A stretch of 64,000 nucleotides of DNA from Sycobia sp. Sy_11 (lineage: Eukaryota > Arthropoda > Insecta > Hymenoptera > Epichrysomallidae), in contig JACCIC010000038.1 of the NCBI GenBank assembly GCA_018907035.1, positions 2,720,001-2,784,000 of the forward strand, written 5' to 3'. Of this stretch, positions 20,616 to 32,321 are shown piece by piece. The first letter of the stretch is position 1; each line of letters starts with the position of its first letter. Made by a program: the position numbers and the translations under genes. The notes under the pieces are model-generated. The model searched no databases, was not told the DNA's origin, and worked only from the letters and a program-made list of their open reading frames with translations.

Positions 20616-22785
20616 TCTGAAACAGAGCTAACTAGAAGTCGTGAAACGATACTGGCGAGCCTATAGAGAGAATAGTCCTAGTTAAATACAATGGTGAACC
20701 TGAACAAAAAAGAATTCGTAAACTTAGATAATAAGACGTATTATGACATCGAGCAGGCGATTTTTAAATACTTCTTAATTCAATCGTAATGTTGATACTT
20801 TATATTGATTAGCCATCATGGGATTTTCAATAACGTAGACCAATAATTTTTTGGCAATAAAGATACTTCAGCAATAGTAGTCGAATATATAACTGTTAGG
20901 AATTCACTTATATCATGAATATACAAATTTTTATATTGGGGATTAGTATATGTAAAGATAATAAATAAGGCGCCTTAGTAGACTGGGCTAAGATGATAGG
21001 TTTGCCCATAACCTAAGGTCCGACAGGTAGTAATCTGTATAGTCAGGAAGGATCTAATTGCAATACCTTTACTAGACGGCTATGCAGTAGCTATAGCTGT
21101 ATTGATCATGCAAGTAACGAGCAATGAGAGTAAGTGAATGATCTTTATAGCCTCAATTTCTATTCTATGTAACAAAGAGGTAACGATAAACGAGGATGTT
21201 AGTCAGGCACTGCGAAAAAAAGAGAAACTCTGTATTCCTGGTAAGATGCTTTAACACTCATCAGTTAATGTGGCGCATATACGACACCATTCAAGTGCAA
21301 AACTACTGCAAAATTTCGAAATCGTTAATACACGTAATTCATTTACTTTTATTCATTTGATAAAAGGTGAAAGATTTACCCAAACTGCATGTTTAATGCA
21401 ATGAGTGAAGCATATAAATAGTTTAAAAATTTCATATGAATTTCAAAGGCAGTCCATAAATAGGAAATACGTATTAGAGATGGTAAGAAAGGTATGCACC
21501 GGTATGTACATAATGGTATAATTTGATAATGCCGTTAAATTACTGTCGAAATTTATTATAAAATCGTATCAACATAATTTTTAGATTTTCCAACGTTGCA
21601 ATTAATACAGGCGAACTTGATAGAATTAAGGTTTAGAAACTGGATACATGTGCATTGTATATAACAGACTGCAAGACTTTAAAAGATACAGGTAAAAAAT
21701 AAAAAGGATCAAAAAATTGAGAAAAATTTATAGGTAATCTTTAACTAAGCTTAGGAAAATCCTTAAAAGTATTGGAGTTTTGCTGCATTTGGCTGATTTT
21801 TGGGGAATTAGAGAAAAAATGGTTTCCAAAAATTCATGAAGAATGCAGCTAGTCTATATATCATTTGAACAAAATCTTTTTGTAAGGGTTCAATTGAATT
21901 AAATGAAAATTGTGGCAACATACTGGTGGTTATAAAATTTTATAAAATGTTATACGAATCTAGAAATATAGATAGCATAAGATACTAATCTATTATTAGT
22001 TCATTAGAAAAACGGGAGATGACTGGTAAAAGGTACTAGCATAAATTAAATTATTATACAGGCATAGTAAAAATCATTGTCACTGAAAAGTTTGTGTAAA
22101 GAACTCAAGTCTAGATATAAGTGCTTTGTGATTCTTCGATTCAATTGAATCATTATTATTATTATATTATAGCTATTTTACGCTCGTTTTTTTACAATTA
22201 GTTTTTAATACTCGGTTTTTATTACGACCTCGCTAATATAATACATTTTCGAGATAATTTTTTTTATTCGATTTATTAATTTCGTGTGTCAGTTTCGTCG
22301 AATATTCAGAAATGTTGTTTACGTTGTCTTTCGAAGTATTTCTTTCAATTTGAGCAGAACAATTATATGTGCACGTTATATTGGTGGTCTCCTTTTTCTT
22401 AGTTCTAACCCCGCATTGAAAGTAAAGGTTTTCATTAAAATACATAATCTTACTACATTTTATACGCGTATTATCAACTTTATTTGAATAAAGGCAAATG
22501 TATTAGAAAGAGGGTATATTTGATCTTTGAAATGAAACAATGTTAAGTTTTCAAAAATTGTAGGATTCAATTTCAAAATAATTTGAATTACCTCGATCGA
22601 TCTGGATCCAATTTATCACTAACATTTGAAGGATTGGCTCAAAAAATAGTTCAAGTTTGAAGTCTAAAAATTCTTGATTACATTTTAGCAAAATGTAAAT
22701 ATAAAAAAGAATATATTAAGCAAAAAATCTGACTGAGTTGTCGTGAAGTACTCTTGATAATTCCCAACTGTAGAATTGTAAACCG
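20616..22785. other. AT-rich stretch with one tRNA-like fold
   Basis: A long AT-rich region without coding signal. The exception is about 20974-21027, where a D-arm-like and an anticodon-arm-like hairpin occur in tRNA order (listed separately). Confidence 0.4.
20974..21027 (+). other. tRNA-like fold, possible degenerate SINE head
   Basis: CTTAG (20974-20978) pairs with CTAAG (20988-20992) across a 9-nt loop ending GGG, like a D arm. Four bases later TAGGTT (20997-21002) pairs with AACCTA (21010-21015) across a 7-nt loop, like an anticodon arm. GGTCCGAC follows in the box-B position. The base before the would-be anticodon is G rather than the required T, and the variable loop and T stem do not form. 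It is therefore not a functional tRNA. Confidence 0.25.
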
Positions 22786-23033
22786 ATGAAGAGTCGTCTT
22801 ACGCAGAGCTCTTCGTTCGCTTTGCTGCTCTCTCGCGTTTTTTCCCCTCTTCCGTTTTTCCGAATCTCCAGGCGCGCGCACGAGCGTCGAATTCGCCCCC
22901 CCCCAGCGTTGGAGTCTCTTTTCTACACATTAACGCGAGATTTATACCCCAAAATCCCGCGACGATATCGCATTTACATTTTTGCCGCATCACTATAAAC
23001 TCTCTGATCCCGTGACGCGGTCGACGGTGCGTA

Positions 23034-23115
<82 letters not shown>

Positions 23116-23560
23116 ACCACGCGCCCCCTGCTCGTTATATAAATTTTTCGGTGGATAGTAAAACGTATATCATGATCGGGACGAGCTTTATCTTTTCCAT
23201 CTCTCTCTCTCTCGCACTCTTTTTTTCTCTCGAAACACGCACTGCTTCGTTTTACGCGTACGATCGCGATTTGACCCTAAAAAATTTTGCGCAATCGAAG
23301 CACAGGAGGAAATATGTGGGCGCGAGCGTTTTTTCGAAACCGAGAAATCTGCCCGGAAGCGAGGTAAATAACGTACGGTTGGGAGGGGGGATGATGTGCG
23401 TCGCGTCGCTTTTTACGTAGAGCCAGTTCGGTGTATCATTGTATCGAGGACGGCTGTACGCGGACCGGCGAGCGAGAGCTACTATAGACCCTCGACAAAT
23501 TACGTTTGCGCCGAACAGCGCAACGTTTAAATTAATAGCTGGGTTTCGTTGTTTTCTCTT
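22786..23560. promoter_or_regulatory. GC-rich island split by a (TA)n tract
   Basis: CpG-rich DNA on both sides of a 65-bp (TA)n tract at 23038-23102. Frames up to 106 codons are unremarkable. A regulatory role is possible on composition only. Confidence 0.3.
23038..23102. repeat. (TA)n microsatellite
   Basis: About 32 TA units, uninterrupted. Confidence 0.9.
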
Positions 23561-24130
23561 TCTCTTCATCATAAAGAGTACCTGAAACTAGCGATTCTTT
23601 TATTTATGCTTTATTCAACTGATGCATCTGTAATCTAATTATTATTTCACGGGTTCGTATTTTTTTTGAGTAATCGTTACAACTTGTTTCAAGTTAATTT
23701 TATTTTGTTTTACTGTTGCCCTTTTTAGACGTAACACGCTTTTCCAATGCGTAAGCTTTATAACGGTAACAGAATTCTTAATTTAGCAAAAATTGAGTAA
23801 TCATCATCGGCGTTTGACCATTGTTCGTTAAATTTCAAGTTAAATTTGAAGTTAAATTTGCAAGTGAAAAAAAATGAGTAATTTATGAATAGCTTCTCTA
23901 GATTCACATAGTCTAAATAAAAGTACTTTTAAGTCAATCTATTAACGTGTCCAATTAAAAAAAAGAATTAATATAAAAAATATAAAGCAATCTAAATCTA
24001 GCGTTATTATCGTTTTTTCTGTTTTTATATTACGATACCCATGAAAAGCCGATAAAAAATTATCCGTTTATATAAACAGACGCAGATTCCAAGGATTGAT
24101 AATTGATCTGTGCTAAATCCTAACACAGAT
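23561..24130. other. AT-rich spacer, nothing recognised
   Basis: Ordinary AT-rich DNA. A short direct repeat of CAAGTTAAATTTGAAGTT type occurs near 23836-23860. Confidence 0.4.
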
Positions 24131-24641
24131 TTAATCAACATCGGTGCTGACTGCGCGCGTCGCTGGAAGAGTAAGCTGAAAGAGTCGGGGGGAGGAGAAG
24201 AGCGCGAAGGAAGAAACGTACAGACAGATATATATCGAGGGAAAAAAATGGAGTGAGGATGAGAGAATGAGGGGGGAGGGAGATAGCCGCACAGATGTGG
24301 CAAATCGTCAAAGCGCGGGCACGGGCATGGCGCGAGCGCTGCAGTACGACGAATCGCTCCGGAATCGGGGATGTGCGAAAGTGACGCGTCACGGCGCCCT
24401 GCTTGGAACATGTACATCTATACGTAACGTGCGCGTGTGTCGCCACGGCGGTGCATAAACATGCGGCCGGGCGCGGGAGATACACGGCGGCAGTACGTTA
24501 CACGTGTTACCGGCTAGCACGTACCCCGGGTTACGTCCGGCAGTCAATCGCTCTAATACTCTCACTTTGTGTGCGCACGGCTCGCGGTGCGGCTCACCTC
24601 CTCGCGTTACATCGCCCGCGCGACCCTATCTTCTCGCCACC

Positions 24642-24698
<57 letters not shown>

Positions 24699-24880
24699 AC
24701 CGTCTCCCCCTCTTCCCCTCTCCGCCCTTCGCTTTGTACCCGTTTCTCTCGTTCTTGCTTCCTTTCCTCGGTATTGTTTTATACACCCATTTATTTATTT
24801 ATCCGAGATTTTGATATTTCTTTTTATGCAACGTCGCGACTAATAGCGTCATATTTTCCTCACTCTTATTTTCTTATTGA
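24131..24880. promoter_or_regulatory. GC-rich island with (CT)n tract
   Basis: CpG-rich sequence followed by a (CT)n tract at about 24648-24698. Overlapping frames up to 131 codons on both strands have Ser/Leu/Pro-biased compositions and no recognisable domain. Possible regulatory DNA, unproven. Confidence 0.3.
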
Positions 24881-26200
24881 CAAGTTAACCGCAAACTGAG
24901 TCATCACATTTGGTAATGCACGATGCTCGTGCACAAACGGAAACATTGTAAGCAGTGAATTGTCCTACGTACTAAAAAATCTTCTCTTACCATTAATTTT
25001 CATATAAGATTATAATTACATGTTAAGAAATAATTTTCATAAATTACGTATGTTCGATACATTCGTAAGTGAATAATTCAATGATTTTGGTTTTCATAGA
25101 TCCTAATATTTTTTTCTACAATAATATATAGATTTTTTACATTCCATATCATAAATAATGCTACTTTTATCTATGCAACTTCTTTATGTCTGTAATTTAT
25201 ATTTGCATTACTCTTACAAAAGCATTTATAAAAGTCTATTCATTGAGAATCAATCAAAAAATATTCTTCTAGCTAACCTAATAATAAAATACTTCATTTA
25301 AATTACAAAAAAAATAAATTATATAAACTAAATCAATTGGTTAAAAATTCCTCCAAGTCACGCCAATAATGACGTAAAACCTCTAAAAACTGTATACTGG
25401 GTTCAGAAACTTAATGAGTAACAATCATGTATGATTTTCGAGAACAACATTAAAAGATAATTCACTGACAGTACTGCTAATGTATTCTATTATTAAAATA
25501 ATTGATAAAATTCTAAATTCAATCTAATGATAATAGTTAACGTTGAACGCATTTACTTCAACATTAAAAATTAGAATTGTATTTGGAAGAAATAAGATCA
25601 ATTTAGAAAAAATTATTGAAGTAAAAGGAATATTTTATTGTATAATATGCTTATTTTACATTTAGGTTTTTTTTAATTAATGTTAGTTTTAGGATATAGG
25701 AATAGATACAAATAAAACTGTTTATACTGCTATATGTTTTTCATCAATTACAAATATAAGAATTTTACATTAATCCAGAATTTTGTTCTTTTTCAAATTG
25801 TTTCGGTGAAACATTAACGGTTAGCATTCGTCGTGAGAAGTAGAGTTCATTGGAAAATACTGGTACTCTGACAGTTTCCTTGTAATCTGTAGATTATATC
25901 TACAAAATCTACAAATAGTTAATGGTATTCTCATGCAATCACGAACTCTTTCAATTCTTATATGGTGTATAGTATATAAGTAATTTGAAATATGAAAGTG
26001 TCCTTTCGTGATAATTGTATAAAAAAATAAACACGATAAAATAAAAATATAGTGTATTTCGTAATACGGCGTCATTTATATGTACTTCTGACAAACGAAT
26101 GCATTTTATTTTTTCGATACAACAGGAATGAGAAAAAAACCTCGATACAATGAGTAGTTTATGGTCAAACACCAGACGTTAGTATTTAAATTCCCGCAGC
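24881..26200. other. AT-rich stretch, nothing recognised
   Basis: No convincing frame or repeat family. Confidence 0.4.
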
Positions 26201-26493
26201 AGTTGGTCGAACGAGACCTACGTAAAAATGCACTTGCACTGGTTCCTCCTGGTTTATCTCTCGCTGTCCATCGTTCCTCGCTTAAATCTCCGCCTCTCCG
26301 CGCGATGGTCGTTCAGCTTTAATCACTCCCGCTTCGTTTTTCTACCCACCTTCTCTCTTCCAGCGCTTAAAACACATTGAGAGAGACTACATGGTCGATT
26401 GTTTACCTCCACTGTCGGCGTATCGTTGTGCTGCATGCTTCTGCTCTCTCTTTTTTCTCTCCCTCTCTCTCTCTCTCTCTCTCTCATCCTCCA

Positions 26494-26539
<46 letters not shown>

Positions 26540-26580
26540 CACACACATCTTTATAAAAATATAGAAGCTAATAGAACAAA
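26201..26580. other. Mixed-composition segment with (CT)n and (CA)n
   Basis: A short CpG-containing stretch is followed by (CT)n at about 26452-26483 and (CA)n at about 26496-26547. A 49-codon frame from ATG 26229 begins with a hydrophobic run, but nothing else supports it. Confidence 0.5.
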
Positions 26581-27000
26581 AGATTGACTTTATAATAGTT
26601 ATTTTGAAAACGTGATGAAAAAAGACATTGAATTACGTATGTATTGCTGGCAGCAGATTCTAATAAACACCATAAACGTTATTTCTACAGCATAATCTCA
26701 TTTTTTAATAAGAAATTTTAATCTATATAGCCCGAAATAACTAATTAGCGTTTCTTTAGTATTCGATCCATCGACTCTATTCACATTAGTCATGGCGCAC
26801 TGTTCAGATAGCACACAATCGAAATTCTATACTTGCCTATAACTAGCCTCGCAGATTGTCTTGCAATATTCTTAATTAAGAGAGAGAAAGAGAGAAGTCA
26901 GAGTTTGCCCGGTTGCTTCAAGTTTACCGAGCAATTAAATAATCACTTAAGTATAGAGCGAAAGAACGACATCACATAAGTATAAGGATACTTTTAATTG
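26581..27000. other. AT-rich spacer, nothing recognised
   Basis: No feature recognised apart from a short GA run near 26880. Confidence 0.4.
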
Positions 27001-27870
27001 CAACAGCCCCGGCCGTTATAATCGGTAGTAACGTCGCGACGACGTCTCGTATATTATTTATGAAAACAACGAGTACACGAAAGTCGTGCAGAAGTGGTAG
27101 AACGGTCAGAGGAGCGTGTGGTCGGCGGTGGCGGCGGGAGGAGGGATGGGATGCAGCGGCGCGGCAGCGAGAGGTCCGGACACTTTTGCGAGGCGGCGCT
27201 CAGTCTAATTAAGGTTGCTTTTTAGCGGCATGCGAATAATCCGCTTCTCGTGTGCGCGCCGTCCTCCTCGCCCACCCGTTCCTCCCACGGCGACGTCCTT
27301 ATTATGCGCGTTTAACAAAGCTGAGCTGATTATATCAATAAATTAAGGGAGCGCGGGGAAATCTTGAACGCTCGTCCCGCGCCCGGCGTCCCCGGTATGC
27401 CTCGGCGTTATAACGCTCGGAAGGCGCAGTTTTCGCTTCAATTTACACATCTCTTCTAATATGCTGTTCCGCGCGCGCCTCCCGGCTACCGGCTGCGCGA
27501 TCTTCATTTTCCTGTAATCGTCCCCTGCCCTGGCCCCTAATTCGATATTTCCACGTTTCTTCCCTTTCTCTTTATATCTTCCCTTTTAATCCTGCAGCTT
27601 TTTTCTTCATCCCTTCGCTCGCTCGGAAGACGCGCGCGGCGCATTTTCTCGCGATAATGATTTTAATTGAAAGTCCGACTCTTCCTTTTACGTAATACGC
27701 GTAAATGCCTTATTCGCGGACTTTCTTTATTGCTAGATAACACCGAAGGCCGACTGCTCCTATACGAAGAGATGGATTAATTTAATTAGCACGTGCGGCT
27801 GCACTCTGTAAACGGATAGCCGTGTTAAAAGTTGTTAAGTCTTCGTAAATTGCAACGTACGAAATCGAAC
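27001..27870. promoter_or_regulatory. Candidate conserved non-coding element (GC island)
   Basis: A CpG-rich block contains unusually clean non-repetitive segments rich in homeodomain-type TAAT cores, for example CTAATTAAGG near 27205 and a segment near 27310-27345 with AGCTGAGCTGATTATATC. There is no coding frame of note. Such islands in insect gene deserts are often enhancers of developmental genes. This is inference from composition and motif density, and no conservation data were available. Confidence 0.3.
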
Positions 27871-28130
27871 TTAATCGTTATAATTTTTTATCTCGACTAA
27901 ATACAAATCTACCGGAGCATCTATAAAAAAGAATTAAGACATATGTTTCGGCTTCTGTTTCTTTTTCAAACAGTTTTTGAAACTATTAATATAAATAGTC
28001 ACAAATTTATCGTCAACTATAAATTATCTATTGTATAAATATTTAAAATTATATCGACCTTTCGAATGAAGCATTTTAGAAAATGTTCGACACCGAACTA
28101 TTGCTCTATTTAATTATAATAAACTAAAAT
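27871..28130. other. AT-rich spacer
   Basis: Nothing recognised. Confidence 0.35.
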
Positions 28131-28610
28131 GTATTCGCGATTTCGACATCTCGAGTGCGGCTTGTATGCATCTCTATACAATTTTAATGGAGGGGAAGGG
28201 GCATTAATCGATTCGCAAGGACATCGCGTAATGACCAACGAACCTGCGAATGCGTAAATTGCCAAAATTAATCTCTGTAATCCCTCTTCTTATTTCCGTG
28301 TATCGAGGCCTGCAAGCGTTGTCGGGTCACCTAACGACTCCGCTAAGTGAATATTGATGAATTAAAGAATTTATTGTCCTCTCTCTATGGTAGAGGCGAG
28401 CGTAAGAGCCGCTTTAAGTTGCACGTACGCGCACTCTCGCGCACGAAAAACTCGTAATTCGCTCAAATATACGTGTACCGAACGACGGCAATTTATGCGA
28501 GCTGAAAAATTTTTTTACCTTTTCATAACGGATCTACGTTTTGGCCCTTCTCTTTATACACCTCTTATATTCGCTTTATTTCACTAGCTCCCCAGGTTGC
28601 ACGGATTCTA
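28131..28610. other. Moderately GC-rich segment, no gene seen
   Basis: Mixed-composition, non-repetitive sequence without a convincing frame. It may be the outer part of the neighbouring candidate regulatory block. Confidence 0.3.
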
Positions 28611-29880
28611 ATACGAAAACGATAAGGTATAACAGGTGTTTTTACAAGTACCTTTTTGGATAGAAACATGCTAATAATAATGTTAGAGGAAATTATTTTC
28701 AATTTAAGTTTCACGCTTTTTTAATACTTGCGTTATAAACGGTTGATTGTCGGTGGAACCATGGAATTCCACGGAATTCCAATAGTAAACTCATCATCCA
28801 ATTTTTAAGACTTTACAAAAATGTAGACTAAACTATCAAACAGAACAAGCGATATAAATATTCTAATTTATTATAGTAGATGTTTTAATACTTTCGCATT
28901 TTTAGAAATTATAAATATATAAAAACTTGGAACATGTTCTTCATTAAATAGAGGAATTAACGTATTCTTACGTGATATTAGCGCATAAACTTCATGGTTC
29001 GTCATAAAAGAGCAAAGTGTCACAAATTTGATGAGAAAAATCTCTTGAAATATTACAGCACGGAAAGAAAAATAAAATGCAGCTCGTAGGATATAAAAAA
29101 TGTATGCGTTTGTCGGTATGCGCAACAGCAGAAAGGTAGATAACTAGATTAGTCAAGGTATGGAATTCTAGCCAAGGTGATCAAGCACTGATAGGAATAT
29201 AATTTTTTTATCGTTCTTATTAACTACAACTTACAGTAAATATATTTTTATTGTAGCTGTATAAGTCTTTTTATAGGCTTGGGTAAGCTCAATAAAAAAA
29301 AAAAAAAAAATATTTTTATTGTAAATGATTTCTACCTCCTTCTTCGCTTTAACTTCATTTCTTTTTTATCGTTAGGAACTTTTTTTTATATTATTGACCT
29401 GTAATTTTACAAACGCAGACGAACTCAATTAACTCAACTTATTGCAATTAAAATCGATGTTCTGTATTATTAAAAATATATAAATAATAGATTCGTTCAC
29501 ATTTTTTAACTTTCGCCAATACTAAAAAATAAGGAACATTTTAGAATTGTCGTCAAGTTTTTATAGTTTATCATTGTTTGTTTATTTTAAGTATTTTCAT
29601 TTGCTCTCCTTTCTTTCCTGCCCTCCCTCTCTTTTTCTGTACACCTCTTCTTTTACAACATATAACCCAGTAGAACGAACGATGCAAAAGGATGAAAGCA
29701 GGAAAAAGCGAGACAGGATGAAAATCTGTAGAGCACAAGTGCTCAATGATGTGTGCGGGAGTAAGCGAGAAAGAGTTGGAGAAGGGAGGGAGCAGAGTGA
29801 GAGGGTGAATGGAAGAGAGGGACAGAAGATCCCGTGAAAAATTCCTGAATTATGATAATGGCGCAGACATAATGCAATCC
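28611..29880. other. AT-rich stretch with purine-rich end
   Basis: AT-rich DNA with an A16-17 run near 29295. From about 29590 the sequence is CT-rich and then GA-rich, and frames there (up to 97 codons) are low complexity on both strands. Confidence 0.4.
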
Positions 29881-30054
29881 AATGAGGCAATCAAGGGGCG
29901 GCGGCCGTTTGACAGTATATCGCCGTCACTGGTTTGGCTTTGTGGACCTGTGTGCGTGTGAATTCGAGCCAGTTTGGCCAGAGTAAGGGGAGGATCGAAG
30001 GGGAGACAGAAACTGCGCCCGTATTGCTGCGTCCCCTGGCAGGAACGAGGAGCA

Positions 30055-30113
<59 letters not shown>

Positions 30114-30410
30114 AAAGCTAGGGTGGGCGCGAATTACGAGTCCGCTGGTTGGCTGGGCTGGGTTGGACTGGTATTAGTGTTAAGCCCCATGACTCTAGAT
30201 TCGCAGATAGCAATCTAGAAACGGCACGCGCACGCTCCACCTGTAACTACATTTTACAGCCTCGCGCGGCAGAGCAGCGTTTGATAATGTTGTTTGTCAT
30301 TCAAGATAAGATGTTTATTGGCGAATGGCGAGTTTTCAACCGAGAGCCGAGTATGAGGGGCTGTCCGGACCAGGGTGCGAGGGTAGCTACCTACTATTGT
30401 ATATAGCTAA
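29881..30410. promoter_or_regulatory. GC-rich island with (GA)n tract
   Basis: CpG-containing DNA surrounding a pure (GA)n tract at about 30059-30109. Frames are Arg/Glu repeats and not coding. Possible regulatory DNA on composition only. Confidence 0.3.
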
Positions 30411-30828
30411 AAGTTTATTACGAAAATTATTGACCGGCTCGTCAATGTTGTTAATGTTAGCAAAATTTCACATTTTCATCATATTCAAGTACTAAAAATT
30501 CCTACGAATACTTCATTTCTTGTTTTTTTTTATTTCTCAAGCTACAATGATTATTCGATATGTCAATTTTTATTCCCGACCTTGATTTAAAATGTGCTCA
30601 AAATAAAATAAATAAATAATAGTGTAAATAATGGTCAATAATAATAATGAAGAAATTTATTCTGCGTTTGCTTTAATAAAACTATATTTGTTTAATGTTT
30701 AAGAATAGCAAAATAAAATATGATAACGGGTAAAGTTTCAGGTGTCAAAAACTTAAAGTAAGAAAGACTTACCGGGATATGACTAACCTGCGCACGCTCT
30801 AATACAAATGTAACTGTATCTAATACAC
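30411..30828. other. AT-rich spacer, nothing recognised
   Basis: No feature recognised. Confidence 0.4.
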
Positions 30829-30835
30829 CATGCAC

Positions 30836-30892
<57 letters not shown>

Positions 30893-30977
30893 TGCGTGCG
30901 TGCGTGCGTGCGTGCGTGTGTGTGCGTGCGTGTGTTTGCGTGTGCGCGCGCGTGTGTGTGTGTACATATATATATGT
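30829..30977. repeat. Compound (TA)n-(GYGT)n-(TG)n tract, alternating purine-pyrimidine
   Basis: About 149 bp that alternate purine and pyrimidine almost without break (one interruption near 30935): TA units, then GCGT/GTGT units, then CG and TG units, then a short TA run. Such sequence can adopt Z-DNA or cruciform structure under supercoiling. Confidence 0.85.
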
Positions 30978-31480
30978 AAATTATAAACAAGTATGATGGC
31001 GCTGTTGCCGATGCTAAGAAGGAAGGAAGGATGCTGCATAGATGCTGCGTTACCGCGCGCCAAAAAAGAAGTGGGCATGCGAGCTTTCGAAATTTCGTCA
31101 CCCTCCTCTACGACCTTCCGAGAAGTGCAGGGATATTATGTTTCATTTAATAAGAATATTCTAGAATAGTTTAAATATTGCATTCTGTTTACGATTAAAA
31201 TTTTTTCAATGCAATCAATACATTCGATATTTTCAATGGCTACTACGAGACTCCTACTCTTTATATCCATCGTTATCGTTCTTAGAATTGAGAATTCGTG
31301 AATTAATTGTGAAAAAGCTTGAGAATTCGTGAATTAATTAAAATTTTCATTTATGAACAGCAATAAATATTTAATCCACATAGCCGATCGAGGAATGGGA
31401 AAGGTATACTTTCAATATAGATATAATTGTTAAACTTTATATTTTATCCAGATACCGGTATGTCTTTTTGTGAATTGCTT
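30978..31480. other. Spacer, nothing recognised
   Basis: Mixed then AT-rich DNA. A 21-bp direct repeat (31288-31308 and 31319-31339) lies about 31 bp apart. Confidence 0.4.
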
Positions 31481-32265
31481 GCGTTATATATAAATTGCTA
31501 TCGTTCTCTCGCCCATCCTCCATTACGTCTACTTTTCATATCGATCTGGAGCAGTGAGCTCGAAAATCCTCACCCCCTATACACGAGTTTTTTTCTTCGT
31601 CGAATCCAGCTCGTCAAAGTAAACGTTTCATCGATTTCGCCAGGAACGGTACGGCGGGGCACATTCAACGTACAGCGCGACCGATGGGATCCCCGAGAAC
31701 TCGTAATTTAAAAACTAATCCGGCCGGATCGCCCGGCCATCGATAATGCGTCCCGCAAGAGATAATTACGAATGAGGGATAGCTTTAATAAGGGCGTAGG
31801 CACGCGGCGAGCCCGCAAAATCCAGTCGGAAACGTACGAGCACACCACCGTATGACGCATTTGTCGAGGGCGGCGGCGGCGAGTTCCATTTGCGCGGCCT
31901 TTCCCTAAATCCACTATGAATTTCTGGTACAATGGGAACGCGCACACGCAGGTGGCTTTGGCGAGCTAGCGAGCGCGCGGGACGGCGGGAGGGATTTTAT
32001 CGGGTTATACGGCATATAGCCGGACTCGATACAGACACACGCGCGTGTGTGCGCTGGGACGGAAGGCAGTGCCGCGCTGCTCTTACGATGTATCTGCGTC
32101 AGTCGGGACGAGGAGCGTGTTGTCCCCTCCCCCTTTTTCTCCTCCTCCTCCTCGCCCATTTAGCCCGATCGCTACCTCCCGCCGCATAATTGCCAGCGAG
32201 CAGGAGATTTCTAGCAGGCCTGTTTCCCTCAATCAGACTCGCGTTAAATACTTGAATCGTTCGTA

Positions 32266-32269
<4 letters not shown>
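31481..32269. promoter_or_regulatory. GC-rich island, possible regulatory region
   Basis: CpG-rich, mostly non-repetitive sequence (best near 31600-31930) ending in a (CT)n tract. Frames are at most 100 codons with no recognisable domain. Confidence 0.3.

Positions 32270-32318
<49 letters not shown>
32270..32318. repeat. (CT)n microsatellite
   Basis: About 24 CT units. Confidence 0.9.

Positions 32319-32321
<3 letters not shown>

Noticed and set aside
26229..26378. 49-codon frame starting with a hydrophobic, signal-peptide-like run
   Set aside because: Too short and low in specificity; the hydrophobic run comes from CT-rich DNA. No cleavage-site or cysteine pattern follows.
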